DNA from: Caulobacteraceae bacterium
GTDB lineage: Bacteria; Pseudomonadota; Alphaproteobacteria; Caulobacterales; Caulobacteraceae
Direction of reading: 5' to 3'
Length of the DNA: 64,000 nt
NCBI GenBank assembly: GCA_003164925.1
Contig: PLRV01000018.1
Coordinates: forward strand, 23,610 to 87,609
The number at the start of each line of letters is the position of its first letter. Position 1 is the stretch's first letter. Below, one piece after another: positions 1 through 9,570 of this stretch. Both the position numbers and the translations under genes were made by a program. Under the pieces are notes generated by a model. The model worked only from the letters and a program-made list of their open reading frames with translations. It was not told the DNA's origin and did no database searches.

Positions 1-121
1 TCTCGTCGATGCACTTGATCTCCTGCAGGCAGGCTACGTCGGGCTGCACGCGCGAGAACCAGTCCAACACCGTGGGCAGTCGCGCGTTGATTGAATTTAC
101 GTTCCAGGTGGCGAGTCGCAT
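1..121 (-). CDS. xthA: Exodeoxyribonuclease III, N-terminal fragment (cut by window edge)
   Basis: Only the first 40 codons are inside the window; the gene continues off the left edge. The start is an ATG read from 121 downward. The visible residues open with [16 protein letters not shown] and reach CLQEIKC, the signature N-terminus of the exonuclease III/AP-endonuclease fold (endonuclease/exonuclease/phosphatase superfamily). The Asn of WNVNS and the Glu of LQEIK are the expected metal and active-site positions. The family repairs abasic sites and trims 3' ends in base excision repair in the cytoplasm. The fragment cannot show whether the C-terminal half is intact. Confidence 0.93.
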   Translation of the reverse strand, partial: MRLATWNVNSINARLPTVLDWFSRVQPDVACLQEIKCIDE

Positions 122-227
122 TGACGGGGCCTTGGGTTGGGCGGAAGCGTTGTAGGAAGGGGCGCGAAGACTAGGCTGGCGTTAGGCTAGGCTGGCCAGG
201 GGCGTCCCTCAAGCGGGGAGCGGTCGA

Positions 228-536
228 ATGTCCAGACGACAGCAAGCGGTGGTCCTGGGTCTGGTCACCTTCGCCTGCCTTGTGATGCTGCCTGTGGGCG
301 CGGTGGGCGCCATCGCGTCGCCCATGGTGTTTGAAGACCCGTATAATCTGGAGCGGCCGATCGCCTGGATAGCCTTCTTCCTGATGCTCAGCCTGTGGAT
401 CATCTGCATCGCCGCGCCGTTTGGGGCCTGGGTGGCGTTCTACAAGCGCAGCCAGGGCCTGCAATGGGTCGCCGCGGGCGCGCCCTTCGCCTGGTTCGCC
501 GCCCTGGCGGCGTGCATGACCTTCGCCAGGGTTTAG
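228..536 (+). CDS. Small inner-membrane protein of unknown function
   Basis: A 102-residue protein with three hydrophobic segments, roughly residues 8-30, 44-68 and 80-98, so it should sit in the inner membrane. The first segment could instead act as an uncleaved signal anchor. A GGGGAG Shine-Dalgarno-like stretch precedes the ATG. I do not recognise the family. It lies between the divergent xthA and the convergent erpA; the closeness to erpA (24 bases between stops) says nothing firm about function. The stop codon falls in a short tandem duplication. Coding potential is supported by GC-rich third positions and the clean membrane pattern. Confidence 0.72.
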   Translation: MSRRQQAVVLGLVTFACLVMLPVGAVGAIASPMVFEDPYNLERPIAWIAFFLMLSLWIICIAAPFGAWVAFYKRSQGLQWVAAGAPFAWFAALAACMTFARV

Positions 537-561
537 GCGCCAGAGTCTAGGCGCCAGGGTC
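534..561. repeat. 14-bp tandem duplication between two convergent stop codons
   Basis: The unit TAGGCGCCAGAGTC is followed directly by TAGGCGCCAGGGTC. The first TAG is the stop of the small membrane protein and the end of the second unit touches the erpA stop. It looks like simple slippage; no function is visible. Confidence 0.7.
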
Positions 562-923
562 TAGATCGAGAAGCTGACGCCGCAGCCGCAGCTCGAGCGG
601 GCGTTGGGGTTCTTCACGCGGAACTGGGCGCCGGCCAATTCGTCGACGAAATCGATCTCCGAGCCCGCGAGCAGTTCAAGCGACACGGGGTCGACCAAGG
701 CAGCGGCGCCGTCGCGCTCGATCTTCAGGTCGTCAGCCTCGGCCCGCTCGACCAGATCGAACAGGTACTGGAAGCCCGAGCAGCCGCCGCCTTCCACCGC
801 TACGCGCAGCATGACCGGCCGGCCCTCCTGGGCGGACAGGCTGAGCAACCGGCGCGCGGCGTCGGACGACAAGCTCACCGGAGCGCTTTTGCTCTTGGTA
901 TGGACGATCAAGGTTTCGCTCAT
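561..923 (-). CDS. erpA: Iron-sulfur cluster insertion protein (A-type carrier, HesB/IscA family)
   Basis: A-type carrier that delivers Fe-S clusters to apo-proteins in the cytoplasm. The three conserved cysteines are visible: one in GGGCSGFQY near residue 45-50 and two in the C-terminal SSCGCGVSFSI. Length, about 120 residues, fits the family. I chose the ATG at 923 (MSETLIV) over one nine bases upstream because family members usually start there; neither has a strong Shine-Dalgarno. It is divergent from dgt, as in many Alphaproteobacteria. ErpA, IscA and SufA are hard to separate by sequence; the symbol reflects the usual name at this locus. Confidence 0.88.
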   Translation of the reverse strand: MSETLIVHTKSKSAPVSLSSDAARRLLSLSAQEGRPVMLRVAVEGGGCSGFQYLFDLVERAEADDLKIERDGAAALVDPVSLELLAGSEIDFVDELAGAQFRVKNPNARSSCGCGVSFSI

Positions 924-1014
924 GGCGCCCATGTTGACGTTGGACCGTTAAGACTAGCCTCTATATGAGGCCCATGGCGGTCCGGCGAAAGAGGGACCGC
1001 TCAAGAGGATCCGC

Positions 1015-2208
1015 ATGCCGGCCTATCGTTTCCAGCCGCCGCCGCCCGCGCCCTATGCGGCGGACCCCGCCCGTTCGCGCGGCCGGCGTTGGAGCGAGGC
1101 GGAAAGCCGCTCGCGCACGCCCTTCGCCCGCGACCGCGACCGCGTCATCCACTGCTCGGCTTTCCGACGGCTGAAGGAAAAGACCCAGGTGTTCGTGGCC
1201 CACGAGGGCGATCATTTCCGGACGCGCCTGACCCATTCCCTCGAAGTGGCCCAGATCGCCCGCTCGATCGCCCATGCGCTCGGCCTGGACGACGACCTGG
1301 CCGAAGCCATCGCCCTGGCCCACGACCTGGGCCATCCGCCCTTCGGTCACGCGGGGGAAGACCAGCTCGACGAATGCATGAAGGCTTACGGCGGCTTCGA
1401 TCACAATGTGCAGACCTTCCGCGTGGTCACCGAGCTGGAGCATCGCTATCCCAACTTCCAGGGCCTGAACCTGACCTGGGAAACCCTGGAGGGCGTGGTC
1501 AAGCACAATGGCCCGGTAAGCAACCGTCTGGATCGGCCCTCCTGGCGCGCGGTGGCCGAGTACGACCGCGACTATCCGCTGGAGACCGGCGGCTGGGCTT
1601 CGGCGGAGGCGCAGGTCGCGGCTCTGGCCGACGATATCGCCTACAACAACCATGACGTGGACGACGGGGTGCAGGCGGGCCTGTTCGACATGGACGAGCT
1701 GGCCGAGACCCCCTTGATCGGCCCGGTGATCCGCTCGGCGCGGAGCGATTATCCCGGACTGGAGGCGCGACTGCTGCGGCTGGAGGCCGTGCGCCGCATG
1801 ATCGGCGCCATGGTCGACGACGTGATGGCCACGACATTGCAGCGCGCCGCGTCCAGCGGGCTGGATTCGCCCCAGGCCGTGCGCGCCTTGGGCAAGCCTC
1901 TCGTGGCCTTCTCCGCCGAGATGGCCGAGGATTTGGGCGCCCTTCGCGAGTTCCTGCACACGCGCATGTACCGCCACTACCGCGTCAACCGCACCCGCAG
2001 TCAGGCCAGGCGCGTACTGCGCGAGATGTTCGAGCTGTTTCTGCACGAACCCGATGTTCTGCCAACCGGTTGGGCCGATCAGGTCAGGGCGCAGGACAGC
2101 CAGGCGGGGCGGGCCCATGTGGTGTGCGACTACATCGCCGGCATGACCGACCGTTTCGCCATTGAGGAACATCGTAAGCTTTTCAACCTCGACTTGTGGA
2201 ATAGCTGA
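1015..2208 (+). CDS. dgt: Deoxyguanosinetriphosphate triphosphohydrolase-like HD protein
   Basis: A 397-residue HD-superfamily dNTPase that removes triphosphate from dNTPs and so shapes dNTP pools. Metal-binding motifs appear in order: [15 protein letters not shown] near residue 44, the H of [13 protein letters not shown] near 73, and the HD pair in [16 protein letters not shown] near 102-112. A later [16 protein letters not shown] segment carries the distal Asp. Length fits the Dgt-like family common in Alphaproteobacteria. The ATG is preceded by an AGAGGA Shine-Dalgarno. In many relatives argS follows this gene; here the SPOR gene follows instead. Confidence 0.92.
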   Translation: MPAYRFQPPPPAPYAADPARSRGRRWSEAESRSRTPFARDRDRVIHCSAFRRLKEKTQVFVAHEGDHFRTRLTHSLEVAQIARSIAHALGLDDDLAEAIALAHDLGHPPFGHAGEDQLDECMKAYGGFDHNVQTFRVVTELEHRYPNFQGLNLTWETLEGVVKHNGPVSNRLDRPSWRAVAEYDRDYPLETGGWASAEAQVAALADDIAYNNHDVDDGVQAGLFDMDELAETPLIGPVIRSARSDYPGLEARLLRLEAVRRMIGAMVDDVMATTLQRAASSGLDSPQAVRALGKPLVAFSAEMAEDLGALREFLHTRMYRHYRVNRTRSQARRVLREMFELFLHEPDVLPTGWADQVRAQDSQAGRAHVVCDYIAGMTDRFAIEEHRKLFNLDLWNS

Positions 2209-2315
2209 GCGCCGGCTCTACTCTTGTCGGTCCTTCTCGGAGCTTGCCGCGCAATGGACTAAAATGGGTGCGAATCAGTGCGCCTTCTTTCGCGCTGATG
2301 CGCCGGAGTCCTGCC

Positions 2316-3131
2316 ATGTCCGACCACGAACGCGGCGCCTATTCGCCGCAGACCGACGCGCCGCTGGCGTTCGACGCACGGCAGTCGCCCGGCGGCGGGG
2401 GCGGCGGGTTTCCCACAACCTTGGTGGTGAGCCTGGTCATTCTGGTGCTGCTGATCGGCGCCATCGTGCTGTTCTACCGCTCGGGCATCCGTGGCGCCGG
2501 GCAGGAACCGGCCGCCGTGGGCGCGCCCGTGGCTCAGATAAAAACCCCGCCGCCGGCCGGCGCTCAACCCAGCGACGAGGCCACCGGCCTGCAGATCTAT
2601 AAGACCGAAACGGCTCCCGCCGCCCCGTCGCCGCCCGCCTTCACCGCTCCGCCCGAGCAGCCGCAGCCGCGTCCAACCGCGGCGGTCTCGGCCAAGCCCG
2701 CGCCGGCCCCCACCCCCACCGCCCTGGCTCCCGCTGCTCGGTCTCCTGCAGTTCCGGCCAAGACCGCCCAGCCCAAGGATGAGATTGGCGCTTTGATCGA
2801 TAAGAACACCGCCGCCGCTTCCGCTCCCCCGCCGCCGGTCAAGCGCCCGCCCGCGGCGGTTAAAGCTTCGGCGCCGGCCGCGGCGGCCGGAACCGGGACC
2901 TCGGTGCAGATCGGCGCCTACTCTTCCCAGGACCTGGCCGAGAAAGGCTGGAATGCCCTGGCGACCGTGTTCCCGGCCGACATGACGGGCAAGGGCCAGC
3001 ACTTCGAGCCGGTGGCCAGGGACGGCAAGACCCTCTACCGGGCCGTGGTGACCGGCTTTGCCTCCAAGACCGGCGCCCAGGCCTTCTGCGCCAAGCTAAA
3101 AGCCGCCAATCGCTCCTGCATCGTGAAGTAG
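2316..3131 (+). CDS. SPOR-domain cell-envelope protein
   Basis: A 271-residue membrane-anchored protein. I start it at the ATG giving MSDHERGAY, since upstream codons do not look like protein. Layout: short cytoplasmic N-terminus, one membrane segment around residues 29-50 (LVILVLLIGAIVLFY), a long Pro/Ala-rich periplasmic linker, then a SPOR domain from about 195 to the end (VQIGAYSSQDLAEKGW ... YRAVVTGF). SPOR domains bind denuded septal peptidoglycan, so a role in division or wall remodelling is likely. It precedes nagZ by 13 bases and is probably co-transcribed with it. Confidence 0.88.
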   Translation: MSDHERGAYSPQTDAPLAFDARQSPGGGGGGFPTTLVVSLVILVLLIGAIVLFYRSGIRGAGQEPAAVGAPVAQIKTPPPAGAQPSDEATGLQIYKTETAPAAPSPPAFTAPPEQPQPRPTAAVSAKPAPAPTPTALAPAARSPAVPAKTAQPKDEIGALIDKNTAAASAPPPPVKRPPAAVKASAPAAAAGTGTSVQIGAYSSQDLAEKGWNALATVFPADMTGKGQHFEPVARDGKTLYRAVVTGFASKTGAQAFCAKLKAANRSCIVK

Positions 3132-3144
3132 GAAGGCGGACGGC

Positions 3145-4167
3145 TTGAGCCATCTGGCCGCCATCTTCGGCTGTTCCGGCCTCAGTCTAACCCCGGGCGA
3201 GCGCGCCTTCTTTGCGCAGGTCCGGCCGTGGGGTTTCATCCTTTTCGCGCGCAATATCGCGGACGCGAACCAGACGCGGTCCCTCATCGAGAATCTGCGC
3301 GCGGCGGCGGGCGATGCGAACGCCCTGGTGTTCGTGGACCAGGAAGGCGGCCGGGTGCAGCGGCTTAAACCGCCGTTGGCGCGCCTGCGCCGGCCCGCAG
3401 AGGCCTTCGGCGCCCTCTTTGCCTCGGATCCGCTGGGCGCGGCCGAGGCGGTGTGGCTGAACCACCGGCTGATCGCCCATGAGCTGGCGCAGCTCGGCTT
3501 CGACGCCGACTGCGCGCCCTGCCTGGATCTGCGTCTGCCCGAGGGTCACGGCGTGATCGGCGACCGCGCGTTTGGCGCCGCGCCGCCGGAGGTTTCCATG
3601 CTGGGCCGCGCGGCGCTGGATGGCCTGCTTGCGGGGGGCGTGGCGCCGGTGATCAAGCACATTCCCGGCCATGGTCGCGCGCGGGCCGACAGCCACCTGG
3701 AGCTGCCCATCGTGGCTACGCCGCTGGCTGTGCTGGAGCAGACCGATTTTCAGCCGTTTCGCGCCTTGGCCGATGCGCCCATGGCCATGACCGCCCACGT
3801 GACCTTCACCGATATCGACCCGCACGACTGCGTGACCTTGTCCCACCGCGCGATTGCGACGGTCATTCGCGGCGGAATCGGCTTTGATGGTCTTCTGATG
3901 AGCGACGACCTGTCGATGAAGGCTTTGGGCGGGGATTTCGACGCCCGTGCGCGCCGCGCCTTGGAGGCGGGCTGTGATGTGGTCCTGCACTGCAACGGCG
4001 ACATGGCGGAAATGATCGCGGTGGCCGAAGGGACAGGGACCTTGGCCGGCCGCGCCGCAGAGCGGGCCGCGGCGGCGAGAGCCGTCACGCGCCGTGCGCA
4101 GCCGTTCGACGCGCAAGCCGCCGAAGCGCGCCTGGACGCCCTGGGTCTTGCGGGACGGCTGACGTGA
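3145..4167 (+). CDS. nagZ: Beta-N-acetylhexosaminidase (GH3), muropeptide recycling
   Basis: Cytoplasmic GH3 enzyme that removes GlcNAc from GlcNAc-anhydroMurNAc peptides during wall recycling. Visible motifs are FVDQEGGRVQRL (residues 63-75), KHIPGHGRARADSH with the family's His on the flexible loop (about 170-184), and LLMSDDLSMKAL with the catalytic Asp near 253. Length 340 fits. The start is a TTG at 3145 with a GGAAGG Shine-Dalgarno ten bases upstream; no good ATG exists before conserved sequence begins. The stop overlaps the GTG start of scpA, so the two are translationally coupled. Confidence 0.93.
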   Translation: MSHLAAIFGCSGLSLTPGERAFFAQVRPWGFILFARNIADANQTRSLIENLRAAAGDANALVFVDQEGGRVQRLKPPLARLRRPAEAFGALFASDPLGAAEAVWLNHRLIAHELAQLGFDADCAPCLDLRLPEGHGVIGDRAFGAAPPEVSMLGRAALDGLLAGGVAPVIKHIPGHGRARADSHLELPIVATPLAVLEQTDFQPFRALADAPMAMTAHVTFTDIDPHDCVTLSHRAIATVIRGGIGFDGLLMSDDLSMKALGGDFDARARRALEAGCDVVLHCNGDMAEMIAVAEGTGTLAGRAAERAAAARAVTRRAQPFDAQAAEARLDALGLAGRLT

Positions 4168-4979
4168 CCGGCGAGCCCTTCCAGCAGCGCTTCGACTTCG
4201 CCGCCGCTGGCGTCGCCGCCGAAGACGGCGACGCCTTGATCGTGGACCTGGAGGGATACGAAGGGCCGTTGCATGTGCTTCTAGCCCTGGCCCGCAGCCA
4301 GAAGGTCGACCTGCTCAAGCTGTCGATCACCAAGCTGGCCGAGCAGTACCTGGCCTTCGTGCAAATCGCCCGCCGGCACAGGTTCGCCCTGGCCGCCGAC
4401 TATCTGGTGATGGCCGCCTGGCTGACCTATCTCAAATCGCGCCTGCTCCTGCCGAGGAAGGCCCAAGCGGCGCCCGAGGAGCCGCCGGCGGAGGAGGCCG
4501 CCAAGGCTCTGGCCTTCCGCTTGGCCAAGCTGGACGCCGTGCGGCGCGCGATGGAGGCCCTGGCGAACAGGCCGCAGCTCGGCCGCAATGTGTTTACCCG
4601 CGGCGATCCCGAAGCGGTGCGCATTGTCTCCTCGCGCAGCCTGGAAGGCGATCTGTACGGCCTGATGCGCGCCTACGCCGACCAAAGGCGCGAGCAGGAG
4701 ACCAGGCGCTACCGGCCGATCCCTGCCCAGGCATACGCCCTGGAGGATGCGCGCACGCGGCTGCGGGGCATCATGCAGGACCTGAGGGGCTGGCGACCGC
4801 TCGCGGGCCTTGCGCCCACGCCGAAAGGGGAGGGCGAGCCCAGCCGGGCGTCGTATCTGGCCTCGACCCTCTCGGCCAGCCTAGAGCTGGTCAAGGAAGG
4901 CGCTTTGGAGGCCCGCCAGCTTGAGGCCTTCTCCGAACTTTATCTGCGCTCCCGCCTGAGGTTGGAGGCGGAGGCATGA
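4164..4979 (+). CDS. scpA: Segregation and condensation protein A
   Basis: Kleisin subunit of the SMC-ScpAB condensin complex that compacts and segregates the chromosome. The 271-residue protein opens with LIVDLEGYEGPLHVLLALAR, the typical ScpA N-terminal SMC-binding helix, followed by KVDLLKLSITKLAEQYL; the C-terminal winged-helix part (about 195-270) contains LELVKEGALEARQ. It starts at a GTG overlapping the nagZ stop (GTGA) and its own stop overlaps the scpB start (ATGA). The tight overlaps imply one operon from the SPOR gene through scpB. Confidence 0.94.
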   Translation: MTGEPFQQRFDFAAAGVAAEDGDALIVDLEGYEGPLHVLLALARSQKVDLLKLSITKLAEQYLAFVQIARRHRFALAADYLVMAAWLTYLKSRLLLPRKAQAAPEEPPAEEAAKALAFRLAKLDAVRRAMEALANRPQLGRNVFTRGDPEAVRIVSSRSLEGDLYGLMRAYADQRREQETRRYRPIPAQAYALEDARTRLRGIMQDLRGWRPLAGLAPTPKGEGEPSRASYLASTLSASLELVKEGALEARQLEAFSELYLRSRLRLEAEA

Positions 4980-5608
4980 GCTCGACCGAACGGGCGATCG
5001 AGGCCCTGCTGTTCGCCGCGGCCGAGCCGCTCAGTCTGGCTGACCTGGCGCGCCGGCTGCCGCAGGACGCCGATGTGGAAGGCGCGCTGGAGGCCCTGCG
5101 CGGACGCTACGAGGGGCGAGGCGTGGAGCTGGCCTCCGTGGCCGGCGGCTGGAGGTTCCAGACCGCCGTCGACCTCGACTATCTGATGACCGAGGAGCGC
5201 GCCGAGCCGCGCCGCCTGTCGCGCGCCGCGCAGGAAATCCTGGCTATCATCGCCTATCACCAGCCTGTCACCCGGGCCGAAATGGAGATGATCCGCGGAG
5301 TGCAGACCAGCCGTGGCTCGCTGGACGCCCTTCTGGAGCTGGGTCTGGTGCGGCTGCGCGGCCGCAGGCGCACGCCCGGCCGGCCGGTGACCTACGGCAC
5401 CACCGACGTCTTCTTGGAGCACTATGGCCTGGCCAGCCTGGCCGATCTGCCGGGCGCGGCCGAGATGAAGGCGGCCGGTCTTCTGGACCTCAACATGCCT
5501 TCCGGCTTCGCCGTGCCCGATCCTACGCGTCCGGCCGAGGACGAAGACCCGCTCGAGCTGGGCGAGGCCGCTGAGTTCCATCAGGATTTTCTCGGCGGGG
5601 ACGAATAG
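4976..5608 (+). CDS. scpB: Segregation and condensation protein B
   Basis: The winged-helix partner of ScpA in the SMC complex. The 210-residue sequence shows the family pattern [18 protein letters not shown] near the N-terminus, then [28 protein letters not shown] and a [19 protein letters not shown] segment in the second winged helix. An acidic C-terminal tail follows. ATGA overlap with scpA indicates coupled translation. A 118-base gap then separates it from tatA, where a new promoter could lie. Confidence 0.93.
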   Translation: MSSTERAIEALLFAAAEPLSLADLARRLPQDADVEGALEALRGRYEGRGVELASVAGGWRFQTAVDLDYLMTEERAEPRRLSRAAQEILAIIAYHQPVTRAEMEMIRGVQTSRGSLDALLELGLVRLRGRRRTPGRPVTYGTTDVFLEHYGLASLADLPGAAEMKAAGLLDLNMPSGFAVPDPTRPAEDEDPLELGEAAEFHQDFLGGDE

Positions 5609-5726
5609 GGACGGCAGCCTCGGGCGGATTGACGCGCTTTCTTGGCGTGGCCGCGTCCAATGTCCTATGTTAGGGCGACAAACTAATTCGCCGGAGGCTT
5701 CGGCCCCCGGAAAGGGAGTTAATTCG

Positions 5727-5948
5727 ATGGGTACCCTTTCACCGTGGCATCTTCTGATCCTCGGCGTGCTCTTGCTTCTCGTCTTTGGTGGCAGAGGCAA
5801 GATTTCGGGCATCATGGGCGACACCGCCAAGGGCATCAAAGCCTTCCGCGACGGTCTGAAGGGCGAGGATGAAGCCCCCAAGCCTGCCGCCACGACCCCC
5901 GCTCAGCCGCTTCCGGCCGAAACGCCGAAGGAAGAAGTGAAGTCCTGA
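5727..5948 (+). CDS. tatA: Sec-independent translocase subunit TatA
   Basis: A 73-residue single-pass protein that oligomerises to form the twin-arginine translocation pore. It has the short N-terminal hydrophobic helix [16 protein letters not shown], the Gly-Arg hinge (GGRGKI) and an amphipathic helix with FRDGLKGED, then a polar tail. I start it at the ATG giving MGTLSPWH because a longer reading frame upstream lacks family similarity, and AAAGGGAG lies just before. TatB starts 73 bases downstream and tatC overlaps tatB, a standard tatABC operon. Confidence 0.94.
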   Translation: MGTLSPWHLLILGVLLLLVFGGRGKISGIMGDTAKGIKAFRDGLKGEDEAPKPAATTPAQPLPAETPKEEVKS

Positions 5949-6021
5949 GGCCTTTGGTCCTCGGCGGCAACATCATATAGACATTCATGTCGCCCGGCCC
6001 CTCGCCCGGGTCTGAGGTCCC

Positions 6022-6564
6022 ATGCTGTCTGACGTAAGTCCTTGGCACATTTTTATTTTCGTAGTCCTGGCGCTGCTGGTTGTCGGCCCTAAGGATTTAC
6101 CCGCGATGCTGCGTAAGGTCGGCCAGTTCACGGCCAAGCTGCGCGGCATGGCGAACGAATTCCGCGCCTCCTTCGACGAAATGTCCCGCCAATCCGAGCT
6201 GGATGAGCTGCGCAAGGAGGTTGACGCCATGCGCGCGGCGACCGCCAAGCCGGTGCAGGACCTGCGCAACGCCGCCCTGCAGTTCCATGACGACATGGTC
6301 CGGGCCTCCGGCGACGTTCAGCCCGGCGCCGATCCGACCACTATCGAGGCCGCTCCCGTCATGGAGCCTGTTCCGACGACGGCGGCCGAACTCCCGGCGC
6401 CGACCAAGAAAAAGGCCGCGGGCAAAGCTAACGCAGGCAAGGCGGCTTCCGCCAAGGCGAAGCCCGCCGCCAAGAAAGCGGCGCCCCAGAAAGCTGGGCC
6501 CAAGAAAGCCGCGCCTAAAAAAGTCCGGCCCAAGACCGCCGCCGCGCCGGAGTCCGGCCAATGA
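6022..6564 (+). CDS. tatB: Sec-independent translocase subunit TatB
   Basis: TatB works with TatC to receive twin-arginine signal peptides. The 180-residue protein has one N-terminal membrane helix (WHIFIFVVLALLVVGPKDLP), the conserved Glu/Pro hinge region replaced here by GPKDLP, and a long amphipathic stretch with ELDELRKEVDAMR. Residues about 130-178 are an Ala/Lys/Pro-rich low-complexity tail with repeated KKAAPKK-type units, typical of alphaproteobacterial TatB but variable in length. Its stop overlaps the tatC start (ATGA). Confidence 0.93.
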   Translation: MLSDVSPWHIFIFVVLALLVVGPKDLPAMLRKVGQFTAKLRGMANEFRASFDEMSRQSELDELRKEVDAMRAATAKPVQDLRNAALQFHDDMVRASGDVQPGADPTTIEAAPVMEPVPTTAAELPAPTKKKAAGKANAGKAASAKAKPAAKKAAPQKAGPKKAAPKKVRPKTAAAPESGQ

Positions 6565-7439
6565 GCGACGGCGTCGACGACGAAATCGAGGCCTCGCGCG
6601 CGCCTCTGATGTCCCACCTGATCGAATTGCGCCAACGGCTGATCTTCAGCATCGTGGCCTTAGCCGTCGGTTTCGTGATCTGTTTCGCCTTCTCGCAAAA
6701 TATCTACGTCTTCCTGCTCCATCCTTTTGAGGTGGCCGGCGGCATCATGGCCGAGCAGAAGAACAAGGCGATCCACCACGGACCGTTCGACATGATCCTG
6801 ATGATGACGGGTTTTCTGCCGACTCCGCCTGCAGCGCCTTTAAAAATGGTCTTTACGGCGCCCCTCGAGTTCTTTTTCACGAAAGTAAAGTTGGCGGGCA
6901 TCGCCGGTCTGATGTTGTCCTTTCCCGTAATCGCCTATCAAATATATAATTTTGTATCTCCAGGACTCTACAAGCGCGAGCGTTTGGCATTCCTGCCGTT
7001 TTTGATTGCCTCGCCATTTCTATTCTTACTTGGCGCGGCTCTTGTATATTATATGATGCTGCCTTTTGTTCTTTGGTTTTCGCTAAACCAAGAAATTGTC
7101 AACGCCGGGAATGTTTCGGTCGAATTGCTGCCAAAGGTATCCGACTATCTGGACCTGGTGACGACCTTGCTGCTGGCTTTTGGCCTTTGTTTCCAGCTGC
7201 CGGTGGTGCTGTCGCTTCTCGGCTTGGCCAATCTGGTTTCGTCCAAGATGCTGGCTTCCGGGCGCCGCTATGCGATCGTCGGCGTGGGAGGCCTGGCTAT
7301 GGTGGTCACGCCGCCCGATCCATTCAGCATGATCGCTCTGATTGTCCCGTTATGCCTGCTCTACGAGGTCTCCATCTGGTGCGTTCGCTTGATCGAGCTG
7401 CGGCGCAAGAAGGACGAGGCGGCGGAAGCTCAGGGCTAG
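6561..7439 (+). CDS. tatC: Sec-independent translocase subunit TatC
   Basis: The multi-spanning core of the Tat translocase; it binds the twin-arginine motif. The 292-residue protein begins [17 protein letters not shown], the diagnostic TatC N-terminus with the conserved Glu and Arg of HLxELRxR, and has six predicted membrane segments. The conserved first periplasmic loop and [14 protein letters not shown] are present. Bases about 6840-7140 are far richer in A/T than the flanks, using codons such as ATA, TTA and TTT that are rare in the rest of the operon, yet the reading frame is intact. Confidence 0.95.
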   Translation: MSDGVDDEIEASRAPLMSHLIELRQRLIFSIVALAVGFVICFAFSQNIYVFLLHPFEVAGGIMAEQKNKAIHHGPFDMILMMTGFLPTPPAAPLKMVFTAPLEFFFTKVKLAGIAGLMLSFPVIAYQIYNFVSPGLYKRERLAFLPFLIASPFLFLLGAALVYYMMLPFVLWFSLNQEIVNAGNVSVELLPKVSDYLDLVTTLLLAFGLCFQLPVVLSLLGLANLVSSKMLASGRRYAIVGVGGLAMVVTPPDPFSMIALIVPLCLLYEVSIWCVRLIELRRKKDEAAEAQG

Positions 7440-7497
7440 TGCTGGGCGCCGACGCGCCGTAAAGGAAGCGGCTTCTCCTCCGTTCAGGCAGGCCGCC

Positions 7498-8778
7498 ATG
7501 CACGATATCCGGGCCCTCCGCGCCGATCCCGCCGCCTATGACGCCGCCTGGGCCCTGCGCGGCCTGCCGGCTCAGAGCCCGGCGATACTGGAGCTGGACG
7601 CCGCGGTAAGGAGCTTCCAAACCAAGTCCCAGGAGGCCAAGGCTCGGCAGAACGCCATTTCGGCCGAGATCGGTCAGGCCATGCGGCGTGGAGACCAAGC
7701 CGAGGCCCAGCGCCTTAAAGCCGCTGTCGAGTCGATCAAGTCGGAAGTGGCTAGCGACGAGGAGTGGGCCAACCTTCAGAAGGCCAAGCTCGACGCCATC
7801 CTCGCCGCCCTGCCCAACCTGCCCGCGCGCGACGTTCCGCATGGCGCGGACGAACACGGCAATGTCGAGCAGCGGCGCTGGGGGTCGGCGCCGATCATCA
7901 CGGCGCCCAAAGATCATGTGGCCCTGGGCGAAGGCCTGGGCCTGATGGACTTCGAGGCGGCGGCCCGCACCTCGGGCGCGCGCTTCGTTTTCCTCAAGGG
8001 CGAGCTGGCGCGGCTGGAGCGGGCGCTGGGCGCCTTCATGCTCGACATCCAGACCCGCGAGCACGGCTATACTGAGGTTTCGCCTCCGCTGCTGGTGCGC
8101 GACGAGGCGGTGTTTGGCACCGGGCAGTTGCCCAAATTTTCCGAGGATCTGTTCCGCACCACCGATGGCAAATGGTTGATCCCCACCGCCGAGGTCTCGC
8201 TGACCAATATGGTGCTGGGCCAGATCCTCGACGAAGCGGAGCTGCCGCTGCGGCTGACGGCCCTGACGCCCTGTTTCCGCTCCGAGGCCGGCGCCTCGGG
8301 TCGCGACACCCGCGGCATGATCCGCCAGCACCAGTTCTACAAGGTCGAGCTGGTGTCGATCACCACGCCAGAGCAATCGCAGGACGAGCACGAGCGCATG
8401 ACCGGCTGCGCCGAGGCGGTGCTCAAACGGCTGGAGCTGCCGTTCCGCACCATGCTGCTGTGCACCGGCGACATGGGCTTTGGCGCGCGCAAGACCTATG
8501 ACCTGGAGGTGTGGATGCCGAGCCAGGAGACCTATCGCGAGATCAGCTCCTGCTCGAACTGCGGCGACTTCCAGGCCCGGCGCATGGACGCCCGCTGCAA
8601 GACCGCCGGCGAGAAGGGGACGCGCTTCATGCATACCCTGAACGGTTCGGGCCTGGCGGTGGGCCGCACCCTGGTGGCCGTGCTGGAGAACTACCAGGAC
8701 GAGGGCGGCCGCATCAGCATTCCCACGGCCCTTCAGCCTTACATGGGCGGACTGACGCATATTGGCGCCGCAAGCTGA
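7498..8778 (+). CDS. serS: Seryl-tRNA synthetase
   Basis: Class II aminoacyl-tRNA synthetase that charges tRNA-Ser (and tRNA-Sec where present). The 426-residue protein has the N-terminal two-helix coiled coil that grips the tRNA long arm (about residues 30-100), then the catalytic domain: [21 protein letters not shown], motif 2 in [24 protein letters not shown] (about 263-282) and motif 3 in [20 protein letters not shown] near 382-400. It lies 58 bases after tatC, and its stop overlaps the surE start (TGATG). Confidence 0.96.
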   Translation: MHDIRALRADPAAYDAAWALRGLPAQSPAILELDAAVRSFQTKSQEAKARQNAISAEIGQAMRRGDQAEAQRLKAAVESIKSEVASDEEWANLQKAKLDAILAALPNLPARDVPHGADEHGNVEQRRWGSAPIITAPKDHVALGEGLGLMDFEAAARTSGARFVFLKGELARLERALGAFMLDIQTREHGYTEVSPPLLVRDEAVFGTGQLPKFSEDLFRTTDGKWLIPTAEVSLTNMVLGQILDEAELPLRLTALTPCFRSEAGASGRDTRGMIRQHQFYKVELVSITTPEQSQDEHERMTGCAEAVLKRLELPFRTMLLCTGDMGFGARKTYDLEVWMPSQETYREISSCSNCGDFQARRMDARCKTAGEKGTRFMHTLNGSGLAVGRTLVAVLENYQDEGGRISIPTALQPYMGGLTHIGAAS

Positions 8779-9560
8779 TGCGCATTCTTGTCACTAACGA
8801 CGACGGTATCCACGCCGAGGGCCTGCGGGCGTTGGAGCGTATCGCGGCGCGTTTGAGCGAGGACGTATGGACCGTGGCGCCGGAACTGGAACAGTCCGGC
8901 GCCAGCCGCGCCCTCACCCTGTCGGCGCCCCTGCGCGTGCGCCAGCTGACCGAGCGGCGCTTCGCCGTGTTCGGCACCCCTTCGGACTGCGTCATGCTGG
9001 CGTTCCAGGACCTGATCGAGGGGGCAAAGCCGGACTTGGTGCTGTCGGGCGTCAACCGGGGCCAGAACCTGGGCGAGGACGTGACCGTGTCAGGCACCGT
9101 GGCCGGGGCTTTGCAGGGCATGACCCTGGGTGTTCCCGCCATCGCCCTCAGCCAGTCGCTCAAGGTGTTCCACGATTCAGAGCGGGCGCTCTACCACACC
9201 GCCGAAACCTACGCCCCGGGCATCATCCGCAAGCTGCTCGAGTGCGGCTGGCCGCAGGATGTGATCATCAATGTCAACTTTCCCGACCTTGAACCCGAGG
9301 CGGTGCAGGCGGTGGAGGTGACGTCTCAGGGGTTCCGCGAGACGCCGGACGCCCATGCCGAGCGCCGCACCGACCTGCGCGGGCGCGACTACTACTGGAT
9401 GGGCTTTCGCGGGCGCCAGGACGATTCTCCCGAAGGAACCGATCTTTACGCCGTGCGTCATGGCCGCATATCGGTTACGCCCCTGCACATCGATCTGACC
9501 CACCGGCCCACGATGCACGCCTTGAAAGGCGTTCTGGGCGGGCCGCCGCCGAAAGCCTGA
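8778..9560 (+). CDS. surE: 5'/3'-nucleotidase SurE
   Basis: Metal-dependent nucleoside monophosphatase, often linked to stationary-phase survival. The 260-residue protein starts [15 protein letters not shown], which holds the metal-binding Asp-Asp pair, followed by VAPELEQSGASRALTL (catalytic Ser loop), FGTPSDCVMLA and LSGVNRGQNLGEDVTVSGTV with the conserved Asn. The ATG at 8778 overlaps the serS stop, which fixes the start. The surE-pcm pairing that follows is widely conserved and linked to protein and nucleotide repair in stressed cells. Confidence 0.95.
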   Translation: MRILVTNDDGIHAEGLRALERIAARLSEDVWTVAPELEQSGASRALTLSAPLRVRQLTERRFAVFGTPSDCVMLAFQDLIEGAKPDLVLSGVNRGQNLGEDVTVSGTVAGALQGMTLGVPAIALSQSLKVFHDSERALYHTAETYAPGIIRKLLECGWPQDVIINVNFPDLEPEAVQAVEVTSQGFRETPDAHAERRTDLRGRDYYWMGFRGRQDDSPEGTDLYAVRHGRISVTPLHIDLTHRPTMHALKGVLGGPPPKA

Positions 9561-9570
9561 ACGCTCAACC

